A DNA stretch of 9,144 nucleotides, from contig PMBA01000145.1 in the NCBI GenBank assembly GCA_003152795.1, positions 11,609-20,752 of the forward strand, written 5' to 3'. The notes below the pieces were generated by a model that had not been told where the DNA came from, ran no database searches, and was given only the letters and a program-made list of their open reading frames with translations. The position numbers and the translations under genes were made by a program. Positions within the stretch are counted from its first letter, which is position 1, and every line of letters begins with the position of its first letter. This document shows positions 1 through 6,893 of this stretch, one piece after another. Source of the DNA: Acidobacteriaceae bacterium. GTDB lineage: Bacteria > Acidobacteriota > Terriglobia > Terriglobales > Acidobacteriaceae.

Positions 1-1188
1 GCGCTGGAAGAGTCCCACGACAACAAGAAAGACTGGCAGTTTTTTCGCGAGGCGGCGCGCACCATGATGTGGCCGCATATCGAGCAGGAGTACCGCGAGG
101 AATTGCAAGGCATCGTGGATGGGGCGAACGCGAAGGGCGTGAAACTGGATTTGTGGGACGTGGTTGCGCTCAACGGAGCGGAGGAGTGGGGATACTACGT
201 CAAACAATACGACAAGGAGCACGGCATTCAGTCGTCCGCATCGCTGGTGGCGCCGGAGCATTGCAGCGCGTTTGTGGCGACGGGCAGTTATACAAAAGAC
301 GGAAAAATCGTTATCGCGCACAACAATTGGACCAGCTATCTCGACGGCCAGCGCTGGACGATCATTTTCGATATCGTTCCCGCGAAGGGCAGCCGCATGC
401 TGATGGACGGATTGGCGGGCTTCATCCACAGCGCGGATGATTTCGTGGTGAATTCCGACGGAATCGCGATCACGGAAACCACCATCGGCCACTTCTCCGG
501 CTATGATCCGGCGGGGATTCCGGAGTTTGTGCGGGCGCGCAAGGCGGCGCAGTATTCCAAGTCGATCGATGACTTTGCCCGCATCATGAAAGAGGGCAAC
601 AACGGCGGCTACGCCAACAACTGGCTGCTCGCCGACGTGAAGAACAACGAAATCGCCAGCCTCGAACTGGGTTTGAAAAACGTCACGCTGGAACGCAAGA
701 AAGACGGGTACATCGTGGGCTCCAACTTTCCAGTCAACCAGAACCTCATCCGCGAAGAAACGGACTTCGACACCAGGGACATGAGTGCGAGCGCCAATGC
801 CCGTCACGTCCGGTGGGAACAGTTGATGGCCGAAAACAAGGGCAAGATCGACATGGCTGCGGCGCAACAATTTCTGGCGGATCATTACGACACTTTCTCC
901 AAGAAGGAAGAAGCGAGCGAGCGTACCCTGGACGGGCACATCGATTTGTCGGCGCGGGGATCTCAGCCCTGGCAGCCGCCATTCGGAAATGCCGGGGCGG
1001 TGCAGAACAAGGCGGCCGATGCCGCGATGGTAGCCCACATGTCATTCACCGCGGCCGCCGGCCATGCCTGTGGCAAGAGCTTCAAGGCGCAAGAGTATCT
1101 GCGGGAGCATCCGGAGTTCAATTGGGAGCAAGGGTTGCTGCGGGACATGAACGCGTTTCCCTGGACCACGTTTTCGGTGGCCAAGTAG
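1..1188 (+). CDS. C45 / phospholipase B-like Ntn hydrolase, N-terminus missing
   Basis: The reading frame is open from base 1, so the gene starts before the window and the ATG at 64 is probably internal. The stop is TAG at 1186-1188. The 395 visible residues look like the C45 acyltransferase/phospholipase B-like group. In that family the precursor cuts itself to expose an N-terminal Cys that attacks amide or ester bonds. The likely nucleophile is Cys88 of the visible fragment (codon 262-264) in HCSAF. It is followed about 20 residues later by AHNNW (Asn108-109), then by a conserved-looking ITETTIGHFSGYDP stretch and NNWLLAD, as expected for an Ntn fold. The C-terminus ends in FPWTTFSVAK. Such proteins are often secreted, but any signal peptide lies outside the window. 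The substrate cannot be read from the sequence; amide, peptide or phospholipid acyl bonds are all possible. The gene converges with the winged-helix gene, with a 31-bp gap and no convincing terminator. Confidence 0.75.
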   Translation, partial: ALEESHDNKKDWQFFREAARTMMWPHIEQEYREELQGIVDGANAKGVKLDLWDVVALNGAEEWGYYVKQYDKEHGIQSSASLVAPEHCSAFVATGSYTKDGKIVIAHNNWTSYLDGQRWTIIFDIVPAKGSRMLMDGLAGFIHSADDFVVNSDGIAITETTIGHFSGYDPAGIPEFVRARKAAQYSKSIDDFARIMKEGNNGGYANNWLLADVKNNEIASLELGLKNVTLERKKDGYIVGSNFPVNQNLIREETDFDTRDMSASANARHVRWEQLMAENKGKIDMAAAQQFLADHYDTFSKKEEASERTLDGHIDLSARGSQPWQPPFGNAGAVQNKAADAAMVAHMSFTAAAGHACGKSFKAQEYLREHPEFNWEQGLLRDMNAFPWTTFSVAK

Positions 1189-1219
1189 CCCCCCAGCAGT
1201 GGAGTGACGGGAGCAACTC

Positions 1220-1675
1220 TCAGGATTGGTTTGGGAGTTTGGGAGTACCCTTAGGGTTTTCTGGGTCGAGTCCGGCGGCCATCATGATGGCGCGCCCAAG
1301 TTCCTCTGGGGAAACGGGAAATCCCTGGGATGGCGGCTGACCACCGGCATCTTCTTCGGCAGTGGGCGCGACGAAGCGATAGCCCCTTCCGACCACGGTC
1401 TGCAGATACTTTGGTTCATCGGCGTCGTCCGCCATGGCGCGGCGGATCTTGCGGATGGCGGTATTGATTCCCTGTTCGACGTCGACGAATACGTCTTTAC
1501 CCCACAACTCGCTGGAGATCTGCTCGCGCGTAACCAGTTGCCCCCGCTTTTCGACCAGGAACATGATCAATTGCAGCGGCAGTCCCTCCAACCGAATCGG
1601 CTTGCCTAGACGGCAAAGCTGAAAGCGGCCGTAATCGAGTTCGAAATCGTCGAAGCGGATTTTCTTGTCCGGCAA
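1220..1675 (-). CDS. stand-alone OmpR/PhoB-type winged-helix transcriptional regulator
   Basis: A 151-residue protein whose first ~104 residues form one OmpR/PhoB-type DNA-binding domain (Trans_reg_C). It opens with an N-terminal beta region (IRFDDFELDYGRFQL). The predicted recognition helix is at residues 66-82 (VEQGINTAIRKIRRAM) and the C-terminal wing hairpin at 90-102 (YLQTVVGRGYRFV). There is no receiver domain. The last ~47 residues (EEDAGGQPPSQGF onward) are Pro/Gly-rich with a short helix-like patch (SPEELGRAIMMAAG) and match nothing I recognise. In Acidobacteria this domain often sits at the front of much longer TPR, WD40-like or membrane proteins, so a bare version is short, but nothing in the sequence indicates truncation. 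The start is TTG at 1675-1673, chosen because GAGGAG lies 7 nt upstream and the domain begins at once. The stop is TGA. It is likely a DNA-binding regulator; its target is unknown, although the phased repeats upstream suggest autoregulation. Confidence 0.8.
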   Translation of the reverse strand: MPDKKIRFDDFELDYGRFQLCRLGKPIRLEGLPLQLIMFLVEKRGQLVTREQISSELWGKDVFVDVEQGINTAIRKIRRAMADDADEPKYLQTVVGRGYRFVAPTAEEDAGGQPPSQGFPVSPEELGRAIMMAAGLDPENPKGTPKLPNQS

Positions 1676-1682
1676 AGAAAAA

Positions 1683-1688
1683 CTCCTC
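1683..1688 (-). promoter_or_regulatory. ribosome binding site GAGGAG that fixes a TTG start
   Basis: On the minus strand GAGGAG is followed by 7 nt (TTTTTCT) and then TTG at 1675-1673. The strong match and good spacing are the reason the non-ATG start is preferred for the winged-helix gene. Confidence 0.65.
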
Positions 1689-1826
1689 AGCCCAGGTTGG
1701 TCGAGCGCGGGGCATCGCCGCCCGGTTGGATGGGGGAAACACCCGTCCCTCCACCGCGGGGCTCATCACGCCAACGCCGCCCGGGAAGCGGCAAGCCGCG
1801 TCCCATGGGAAACATGAGCGTCAGAG

Positions 1827-1855
1827 ATTCTGTTCTGCGGGGCTTGCGATGTCAA
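1827..1855 (-). promoter_or_regulatory. sigma70-type promoter candidate for the winged-helix gene
   Basis: On the minus strand a perfect -35 TTGACA (1855-1850) is followed by a 17-bp spacer and CAGAAT (1832-1827), a 4/6 match to TATAAT. Transcription would start near 1820, giving a leader of about 145 nt before the TTG start. The perfect -35, ideal spacing and correct orientation support it; the -10 is only fair. Confidence 0.45.
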
Positions 1856-1873
1856 GCACCCGACGCCGAATTT

Positions 1874-1900
1874 CTTCAGATCAGTCCAGACGGCTTCAGA
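1874..1900 (-). promoter_or_regulatory. three 10-bp-phased TCTGRA direct repeats, candidate operator
   Basis: Read on the minus strand from 1900, the sequence is TCTGAAGCCG, then TCTGGACTGA, then TCTGAAG: three copies of TCTGRA at exact 10-bp steps. The array lies about 18 bp upstream of the TTGACA -35 box, roughly -54 to -80 from the predicted start. OmpR/PhoB-class winged helices are known to bind head-to-tail direct repeats spaced by about one helical turn, and the downstream gene encodes such a protein. Autoregulation is therefore a reasonable inference, not shown. Confidence 0.35.
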
Positions 1901-1997
1901 CTGGCTCCATGGACGATTTCAGGAAACAGGCGCAAGATCACACTCACTTGCGGGATATGCTCACCTCTCCTAGGCGAGTCAGGTGGGCCCAGTAAGT

Positions 1998-2035
1998 GGG
2001 GGGTTCGGGAAACGGGGAAGGTTCACGAACCCCCC
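1998..2035. repeat. GC-rich stem-loop with perfect 10-bp arms
   Basis: GGGGGGTTCG (1998-2007) pairs exactly with CGAACCCCCC (2026-2035) across an 18-nt loop. No T-run follows on either strand, so it is not a standard intrinsic terminator. A second imperfect stem (CCCAA at 2034-2038 with TTGGG at 2053-2057, inner mismatches) overlaps its right arm and would compete with it if the region is transcribed. Confidence 0.5.
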
Positions 2036-2291
2036 CAACACCAAAGCAGGGTTTGGGCACGTCACCTCACTTCAGTTCAGAAGCACGCCGACCACGAAAT
2101 CCGCCAACTCCCTCAAGCTTACCCAGCACCCAGACCCTCTTCCCGCTTCGCAAATGGGTGCGCGGTGAAACTCCAATTCTTGGGCCTCCGCGCTTGAAGT
2201 CGCATTGATAACGCGGCACTTACGGCATGCCTGAAGGCCATCGTTGATACGAACCGTACCGGCAGGATGAGAGCTATGGCATCCCAAAAAG

Positions 2292-2361
2292 CAGAAGCAA
2301 CCTTCCATAATTCATAGTCGCTATCCACAATCCTCTCTATAATTATGGAAGTTGCTCTCTG
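2292..2361. repeat. imperfect ~21-bp inverted repeat around the kinase promoter
   Basis: The left arm at 2297-2312 is GCAACCTTCCATAATT and the right arm at 2341-2355 is AATTATGGAAGTTGC. The inner 11 bp (CTTCCATAATT) are perfectly complementary, the next four pair after a one-base bulge, and pairing continues to 2292 and 2361 (CAGA with TCTCTG, one more indel). The 28-bp centre holds the start of the TATAAT element and a small ATAG-TCG-CTAT stem (2314-2324). The motif GAAGTTGCT recurs at 2404-2412. A dimeric regulator site is one possible reading. Confidence 0.5.
2338..2343 (+). promoter_or_regulatory. -10 box TATAAT upstream of the histidine kinase gene
   Basis: A perfect TATAAT lies in the only AT-rich patch upstream of the kinase. 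No good TTGACA lies 16-18 bp upstream, so the promoter may need an activator or be weak. If real, transcription starts near 2350. That places the in-frame ATG at 2345 upstream of the transcript start and favours the ATG at 2468, with a leader of about 118 nt. Confidence 0.4.
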
Positions 2362-2467
2362 GACGCGACTTAGTAGCATCGGGCAGGATTGGAAGGTGGC
2401 AGTGAAGTTGCTTATATCTAACTGGCGACGAATCTCTGGCTGCGCCGCCGCGCAACGGTCCCAGCCC

Positions 2468-5290
2468 ATGAACCGCGAATTTGAGGCCCGGTTTACCGCC
2501 ATCCTGCTGACTCTCCTCACAGTAGCCGCAGTACTGTTTGCCGGTTTCAACTACAAGATCGAGCACCAGTCGGCGATACCCGACGACGGTGCGTGGTGGA
2601 TGGACCGGAACGGACGTCTGGTAGCGGATCGACTGGAGCCGAACGGTCCGGCGGAGCGGGCCGGAATCCGCCGAGGGGACGAGGTGGTCAGCGTCAACGG
2701 CCGCGCGGTTGATACTGCCGCGGCGGTGACGCGGCAGCTTTACTACTCGGGCGTCTGGTCGAAGGCGACTTACTCGCTGGTCCGCGGTTCGGTTCCTCTT
2801 GATGTGGAAGTCGTGCTGGCTCCGGCCGAGCGCTCCATGAACGATTGGCTGCGGCTGATTGCGCTCATTTACCTGGGCATTGGGCTCTATGTACTGTTGC
2901 GGCGCTGGACGGCGGTCGGTTCCACGCACTTTTACATTTTCTGCCTGGTGTCGTTTGTTTTTTACTCGCTGCACTACACCGGCAAGTTCAACGCGTTTGA
3001 CTGGATCGTGCTGTGGGCCAATGAAGTCGCGTGGCTGCTGCAGCCAGCGTTGTTTCTGCACTTCGCATTGACCTTCCCGGAACGGCGGGAGTTCGTCAGC
3101 AAGCATCGCTGGTCGATTCCGCTGCTCTATCTGCCGGGAGCGGTCCTGCTCGGAATCCAGTTGCTGGCGCTGAACTTCCTGAAAGCCAGCGCTTCGCTGC
3201 TCTTTAACCTGAACCGGGTGCACTGGGCTTATCTGACGGTCTTCTTCGTCTCGGCCGCGGCGGTTCTGTGGCACAACTACCGCCAGGCCACGACTCCGAT
3301 TCTGCGGCAGCAGCTCAAGTGGATTACGCGCGGCACCATCCTCGCCATAACCCCGTTCACGCTCTGCTACGTTTTGCCGTACCTGTTCGGAGTGATGCCT
3401 TCGATCGCCATGAAGGTGTCGGTGCTCTCGCTGGGACTGCTGCCGCTGACTTTTGGATACGCCATTTTCCGCTACCGCTTGATGGACGTGGACCTGATCT
3501 TCAAGCGCGGCATGGCGTATACGCTGGCGGCCGCGGCCATCGTGGGAGCGTACTTCGCCGGCGTAGCCGCGATTGCGGAACTGGTGCACACACGCGTGCC
3601 CAGTTCCGGACCCTACGGCTTGATGGTGGCGATCGTGGTCACCGCGCTCCTGTTCGATCCGGTGCGGAAATGGATTCAGGAAAGGCTTGACCAGTTCTTC
3701 TACCGCACAGGCTACGACTACCGGCGCACGCTGATCGAGTTCGGACGCGAGTTGAGTTCGGAGACCGATCTCGACAAGATGCTTTCCTCGCTGGTAGACC
3801 GGCTGGCGCGCACGCTGCTGGTGGATCGCATCGCGATTTTCCTTGGCAACAGCGACTCTTCGCGCTTTGAACTGTCGAAGTCGTTCGGCATCGCCCACGT
3901 CACTGGTCTCGATCTGTCGTTCCTGGCGAAACCGCGGATCGAGGACGCCGCCGGGCATATCTTCTTCGAGAACACGCGCCAGTTACCGCGGGAGAATGCC
4001 GCCGCGCAGGAAGCCATCGGCCGTCTGGATCTCAACTACTACATTCCCTGCCACGCGAGGCAAAAGACCATCGCCTTCCTGGGACTGGGCAAGACCATGG
4101 AAGGCGACTTTCTTTCCAGCGAAGATGTGGAGTTGCTCGAGGCGCTGGCGGGGTACATCGGCATCGCGATCCAGAACGGGCGGCTGTACGCCTCGCTCGA
4201 GCAGAAGGTCAGCCAGTACGAGAGGCTCAAGGATTTCAACGAGAACATTGTGGAATCCATCAACGTCGGCGTGATGGCGGTGGATCTGCAAGATCGCATC
4301 GAGTCCTGGAACTCGCAGATGGAAGTGATGTATGCCCAGCCGCGCTGGCAGGTGGTGGGGCGCTCGTTGAGCGAGGTTTTCCCGGCGGCCTTCGCGGAGG
4401 AGTTTTACCGCGTTCGGCAGAATCCGGGCATCCACAATCTCTATAAGTTCCGGCTGGCGACTCCCACGGGCGAATCGCGCATTGTGAATGTTGCGATGGC
4501 GCCGCTGGTGACCCGCAAGTTCAACGTGGTGGGGCGGCTGGTGATCATGGACGACATCACGGAGAGGATCGAACTTGAAGTCCAGCTCACCCAGGCCGAC
4601 AAGCTTTCTTCGATCGGACTGCTTGCGGCTGGCGTGGCGCACGAAGTGAATACGCCGCTGGCGGTGATCTCGTCATACACGCAGATGCTGGCCAAGCAGT
4701 TGCAATCGGACCCGCAGAAAGCGGGTCTGCTGGAAAAAATCACCAAGCAGACATTCCGCGCCTCGGAGATCGTGAATAATCTGCTGAACTTTTCCCGCAC
4801 CACGGGCACGGAACTGACGGAAGTGAGCCTGAACAAAGTGATCGCGGACACTCTGGCGCTGCTCGATCACCAGTTCAAGGTGGCGCACATCCAGGTGCAG
4901 CCCGAGCTCTACGAGAACCTGCCTTTGATTCAGGGCAACGCCGGACGGCTGCAGCAAGTGTTTCTGAATTTGTTTCTGAATGCCAAGGACGCGATGGCGG
5001 GCGGCGGCGTGCTGAACGTGGCGACGCAGAACGGCGAGTTTGTCAGCGTGCGCGTGTCCGACACCGGCTCGGGCATTGCGCAGGAACATATTCAGCGCAT
5101 CTACGACCCATTTTTCACCACCAAGACGTCTCCCGCGGAAGGCCAGAATCGCGGCACCGGCCTTGGGCTTTCTGTTACCTACGGCATCATCCAGGAACAC
5201 GCGGGCAATATCCGCGTGGAGAGCCGCCCGGGCGAAGGCACCACCTTCACCCTGGATTTCCCGTTGATCAGGAAGGCGATCCATGTCTGA
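2468..5290 (+). CDS. membrane sensor histidine kinase (PDZ, polytopic membrane module, GAF, PAS, HisKA, HATPase)
   Basis: From ATG 2468 the protein has 940 residues. TM1 is at about 10-27. A PDZ-like domain follows at about 45-118 (RLEPNGPAERAGIRRGDEVVSVNG), probably outside the cytoplasm. About nine more hydrophobic helices run from 127 to 397 (ending near FRYRLMDVDL and the VAIVVTALLF helix), then GAF-like 425-575 and PAS 590-705. HisKA carries the phospho-acceptor His725 in GVAHEVNTP, and the HATPase has N box Asn838, DTGSGI 865-870, YDPFFTTK 879-886 and GTGLGL 896-901. All catalytic motifs are intact, and the kinase core is NtrB-like. The frame is open back to ATG 2345, but those 41 extra codons lack a ribosome site, overlap the inverted repeat and put charged sequence before TM1. 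GTG 2402 is another possible start. The gene overlaps its regulator gene by 8 bp. The signal sensed is unknown. Confidence 0.85.
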   Translation: MNREFEARFTAILLTLLTVAAVLFAGFNYKIEHQSAIPDDGAWWMDRNGRLVADRLEPNGPAERAGIRRGDEVVSVNGRAVDTAAAVTRQLYYSGVWSKATYSLVRGSVPLDVEVVLAPAERSMNDWLRLIALIYLGIGLYVLLRRWTAVGSTHFYIFCLVSFVFYSLHYTGKFNAFDWIVLWANEVAWLLQPALFLHFALTFPERREFVSKHRWSIPLLYLPGAVLLGIQLLALNFLKASASLLFNLNRVHWAYLTVFFVSAAAVLWHNYRQATTPILRQQLKWITRGTILAITPFTLCYVLPYLFGVMPSIAMKVSVLSLGLLPLTFGYAIFRYRLMDVDLIFKRGMAYTLAAAAIVGAYFAGVAAIAELVHTRVPSSGPYGLMVAIVVTALLFDPVRKWIQERLDQFFYRTGYDYRRTLIEFGRELSSETDLDKMLSSLVDRLARTLLVDRIAIFLGNSDSSRFELSKSFGIAHVTGLDLSFLAKPRIEDAAGHIFFENTRQLPRENAAAQEAIGRLDLNYYIPCHARQKTIAFLGLGKTMEGDFLSSEDVELLEALAGYIGIAIQNGRLYASLEQKVSQYERLKDFNENIVESINVGVMAVDLQDRIESWNSQMEVMYAQPRWQVVGRSLSEVFPAAFAEEFYRVRQNPGIHNLYKFRLATPTGESRIVNVAMAPLVTRKFNVVGRLVIMDDITERIELEVQLTQADKLSSIGLLAAGVAHEVNTPLAVISSYTQMLAKQLQSDPQKAGLLEKITKQTFRASEIVNNLLNFSRTTGTELTEVSLNKVIADTLALLDHQFKVAHIQVQPELYENLPLIQGNAGRLQQVFLNLFLNAKDAMAGGGVLNVATQNGEFVSVRVSDTGSGIAQEHIQRIYDPFFTTKTSPAEGQNRGTGLGLSVTYGIIQEHAGNIRVESRPGEGTTFTLDFPLIRKAIHV
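5270..5276 (+). promoter_or_regulatory. internal ribosome binding site for the response regulator
   Basis: AGGAAGG ends 6 nt before ATG 5283 and lies inside the last codons of the kinase gene. With the 8-bp overlap (ATGTCTGA) this supports translational coupling and near-equal production of kinase and regulator. Confidence 0.55.
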
Positions 5291-6740
5291 GCTAGCAATT
5301 TCTGAAGTCACCGCCATCCCGCGCCGGAGCACACCGGAAAACACGCAGCCGCAAAGCGCGGGCCGAATCCTCATCATTGACGACGAGGCGGAAATCCGCG
5401 AGTCGCTGGAGACTCTGCTCCAGCTCGAGGGATACACCGTCGTGGTTGCGGAAAACGGATTGGAAGGTCTGGCGCAGATTGGAGAGCGCGCTTTTGACGT
5501 GGTTTTGCTCGACCTGGCGCTTCCCGACAAGAACGGGATGGATGTGCTCGCAGAGATTCGCCTGCTGCGGGCACAGCAGGCGGTCATCATGATCACAGCC
5601 TATGGAACGGTGGAGAACGCGGTGCGCGCCATGCAGTCCGGCGCCACCAACTTCATCCAGAAACCCTGGGACAATGAGAAACTGCTGGCCGACGTGCGCG
5701 CCGCCGTCGCCCGCCAGAAGGCGGAAGAAGAAAATATTCAGCTGAAGCGCGCCCTCAAGCAACGCTACAACTTCGAGCACATCGTGGGCAAGAGCGAGCC
5801 CATGCTGAAGATTTTCGATCTGGTCGCCCAGGTGGCGCCCAGCCGGTCGACCGTACTGCTGCAAGGCGAAAGCGGGACGGGCAAGGAACTGATCGCCAAG
5901 GCGATTCATCTGAATTCCACCCGGCGCGACAAGCCGTTTGTGCCCGTCAACTCCGGGTCCACTCCGCCCGATTTGCTCGAATCCACGCTTTTCGGCCACG
6001 TCAAAGGCGCGTTTACCAGTGCGGTTACGTCCAAGAAGGGGCTGTTCGAAGTTGCCGACCGGGGCACGCTGTTCCTCGACGAGATCGGCACCATGAGCAT
6101 GGACACGCAGAGCAAGATTCTGCGCGTGTTGCAGGACCGCAAGTTTATGCACCTGGGCGGTGTGCAGGAAATCCAGGTGGATGTGCGGATCATCGCCGCC
6201 ACCAACGTGGATCTTCGCCAGATGGTGAAAGAAGGCCGCTTCCGCGAAGACCTGTTCTATCGTCTCAACGTCATCAGCATCGACCTGCCGCCGCTCCGCC
6301 AGCGCCGCGAAGACATTCCTCTGCTGGTGCAGCACTTCCTGCAGAAGTATTCCGAGGAAAATGAGCGGCCCCGGCGCCGCATCACCACCGAAGCGCTGCG
6401 CCCGCTCGTAAGCTATTCCTGGCCCGGCAACGTCCGCGAACTGGAGAACACCATCGAACGCGCGGTGGTGCTCTCTTCCGACAGCGACATTGGGCTCGAT
6501 CTGCTTCCCGATCACGTCGTGGGCCGGGGCAGTTCGGTTCCGGTTATGGATGCGAATGCCGGAGCCACTCTGTTCGGCATTATGGAAGACTGCGAACGGC
6601 GGATCATCGTCGACATGCTGGAGAAATGCGGCTGGAACCAGACCGAAGCGGCGGAACGCTTTCATGTCCCGCTCTCCACGCTCAATCAGAAAATCAAGCG
6701 GCTGGCGATTGAGATCAAGAAGAAGAGCCGGGAAGCGTAA
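5283..6740 (+). CDS. NtrC-family sigma54-dependent response regulator with GAFTSA loop
   Basis: A 485-residue three-domain regulator. The receiver is at about 27-142, with acidic pair Asp33-Asp34, phospho-acceptor Asp77 (VVLLDLALPD), Thr105 and Lys127. The AAA+ domain is at about 164-400, with Walker A GESGTGKE 195-202, Walker B LFLDE 263-267, FREDLFYRLN with an arginine-finger candidate at 320-329, and WPGNVRELENT 380-390. A Fis-type HTH is at about 449-471 (GWNQTEAAERFHVP). The loop that contacts sigma54 reads GAFTSA (242-247) instead of the usual GAFTGA. Phosphorylation by the overlapping kinase should drive oligomerisation and ATP-dependent opening of sigma54 promoters. I found no sigma54 promoter with correct GG-N10-GC spacing in the main intergenic regions, so its targets may lie elsewhere. 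The start is well supported by the upstream AGGAAGG. Confidence 0.9.
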   Translation: MSELAISEVTAIPRRSTPENTQPQSAGRILIIDDEAEIRESLETLLQLEGYTVVVAENGLEGLAQIGERAFDVVLLDLALPDKNGMDVLAEIRLLRAQQAVIMITAYGTVENAVRAMQSGATNFIQKPWDNEKLLADVRAAVARQKAEEENIQLKRALKQRYNFEHIVGKSEPMLKIFDLVAQVAPSRSTVLLQGESGTGKELIAKAIHLNSTRRDKPFVPVNSGSTPPDLLESTLFGHVKGAFTSAVTSKKGLFEVADRGTLFLDEIGTMSMDTQSKILRVLQDRKFMHLGGVQEIQVDVRIIAATNVDLRQMVKEGRFREDLFYRLNVISIDLPPLRQRREDIPLLVQHFLQKYSEENERPRRRITTEALRPLVSYSWPGNVRELENTIERAVVLSSDSDIGLDLLPDHVVGRGSSVPVMDANAGATLFGIMEDCERRIIVDMLEKCGWNQTEAAERFHVPLSTLNQKIKRLAIEIKKKSREA

Positions 6741-6789
6741 CTGCCGCAGTGGTGGAGCTTAGCCCGTCTCGCTCTCGCCCTTTTGGCTC

Positions 6790-6828
6790 GCCCGGTCGCC
6801 TGAGGCCGGGCAAACCGCGTCTGCGCGG
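6790..6828. terminator. two adjacent GC-rich hairpins after the kinase/regulator genes
   Basis: GCCCGG (6790-6795) pairs with CCGGGC (6806-6811). CCGCG (6815-6819) pairs with CGCGG (6824-6828) across a TCTG loop, followed by GAAAATAATGA rather than a T-run. They could end or stabilise the two-component transcript, but the missing U-tract makes an intrinsic terminator uncertain. They may instead be a REP-like intergenic palindrome. Confidence 0.3.
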
Positions 6829-6855
6829 GAAAATAATGATATGCACTTTCCGCTC

Positions 6856-6864
6856 TGCTATAGT
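6856..6864 (+). promoter_or_regulatory. extended -10 promoter candidate for mlaE
   Basis: TGCTATAGT fits the extended -10 pattern TGn-TATAGT. The -35 region is poor, which is tolerated in extended -10 promoters. The predicted start near 6871 would leave a leader of about 23 nt before ATG 6894, and that leader has no clear Shine-Dalgarno sequence. Confidence 0.35.
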
Positions 6865-6893
6865 TCCTTGAGCAGACAGTCCCCCGACCCGAC

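Larger units (their letters stand above)
1676..2344. other. gene-free intergenic region between divergent regulators
   Basis: About 670 bp with no ORF on either strand that reads like a real protein. Open frames here (for example 1697-2197 plus and 2072-2308 minus) are rich in Pro, Arg, Ser and Cys, have no domain signature and overlap one another. What I can see is a minus-strand promoter candidate at 1827-1855, phased TCTGRA repeats at 1874-1900, a GC-rich hairpin at 1998-2035, and the left arm of an inverted repeat at 2292-2312. No tRNA, riboswitch or transposase remnant was recognised. Confidence 0.6.

Noticed and set aside
1246..1258. small ACCC-TTA-GGGT stem followed by TTT, terminator-like for the C45 hydrolase gene
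   Set aside because: Only a 4-bp stem with a 3-nt loop, and it lies inside the C-terminal coding region of the winged-helix gene.
1309..2013. GGGAAAC heptamer four times (1309, 1734, 1807, 2007)
   Set aside because: More frequent than expected for a random heptamer in 700 bp, but irregularly spaced and one copy is inside a coding region; no consistent flanks.
1697..2197. 166-codon plus-strand ORF and overlapping ORFs in the intergenic region
   Set aside because: Rich in Pro, Arg and Ser, no domain signature, overlaps promoter and hairpin signals, and several frames are open at once as in non-coding GC-rich DNA.
2277..2293. sigma54-like promoter TGGCATCCCAAAAAGCA upstream of the kinase
   Set aside because: TGGCA matches well, but GG to GC spacing is 11 and not 10, and the TTGC element is missing.
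2321..2329. DnaA-box-like CTATCCACA
   Set aside because: One mismatch to the consensus and a single copy, with no cluster, AT-rich unwinding region or replication gene nearby.
2321..3958. 545-codon open frame on the minus strand
   Set aside because: It lies antisense to the kinase gene, is full of Arg, Gln, His and Val as expected for a GC-rich shadow frame, and has no domain pattern, while the plus strand encodes clear kinase motifs.
5292..6665. 457-codon open frame on the minus strand
   Set aside because: Antisense shadow of the NtrC-type regulator; its composition is typical of a reverse GC-rich frame and no family is recognisable.
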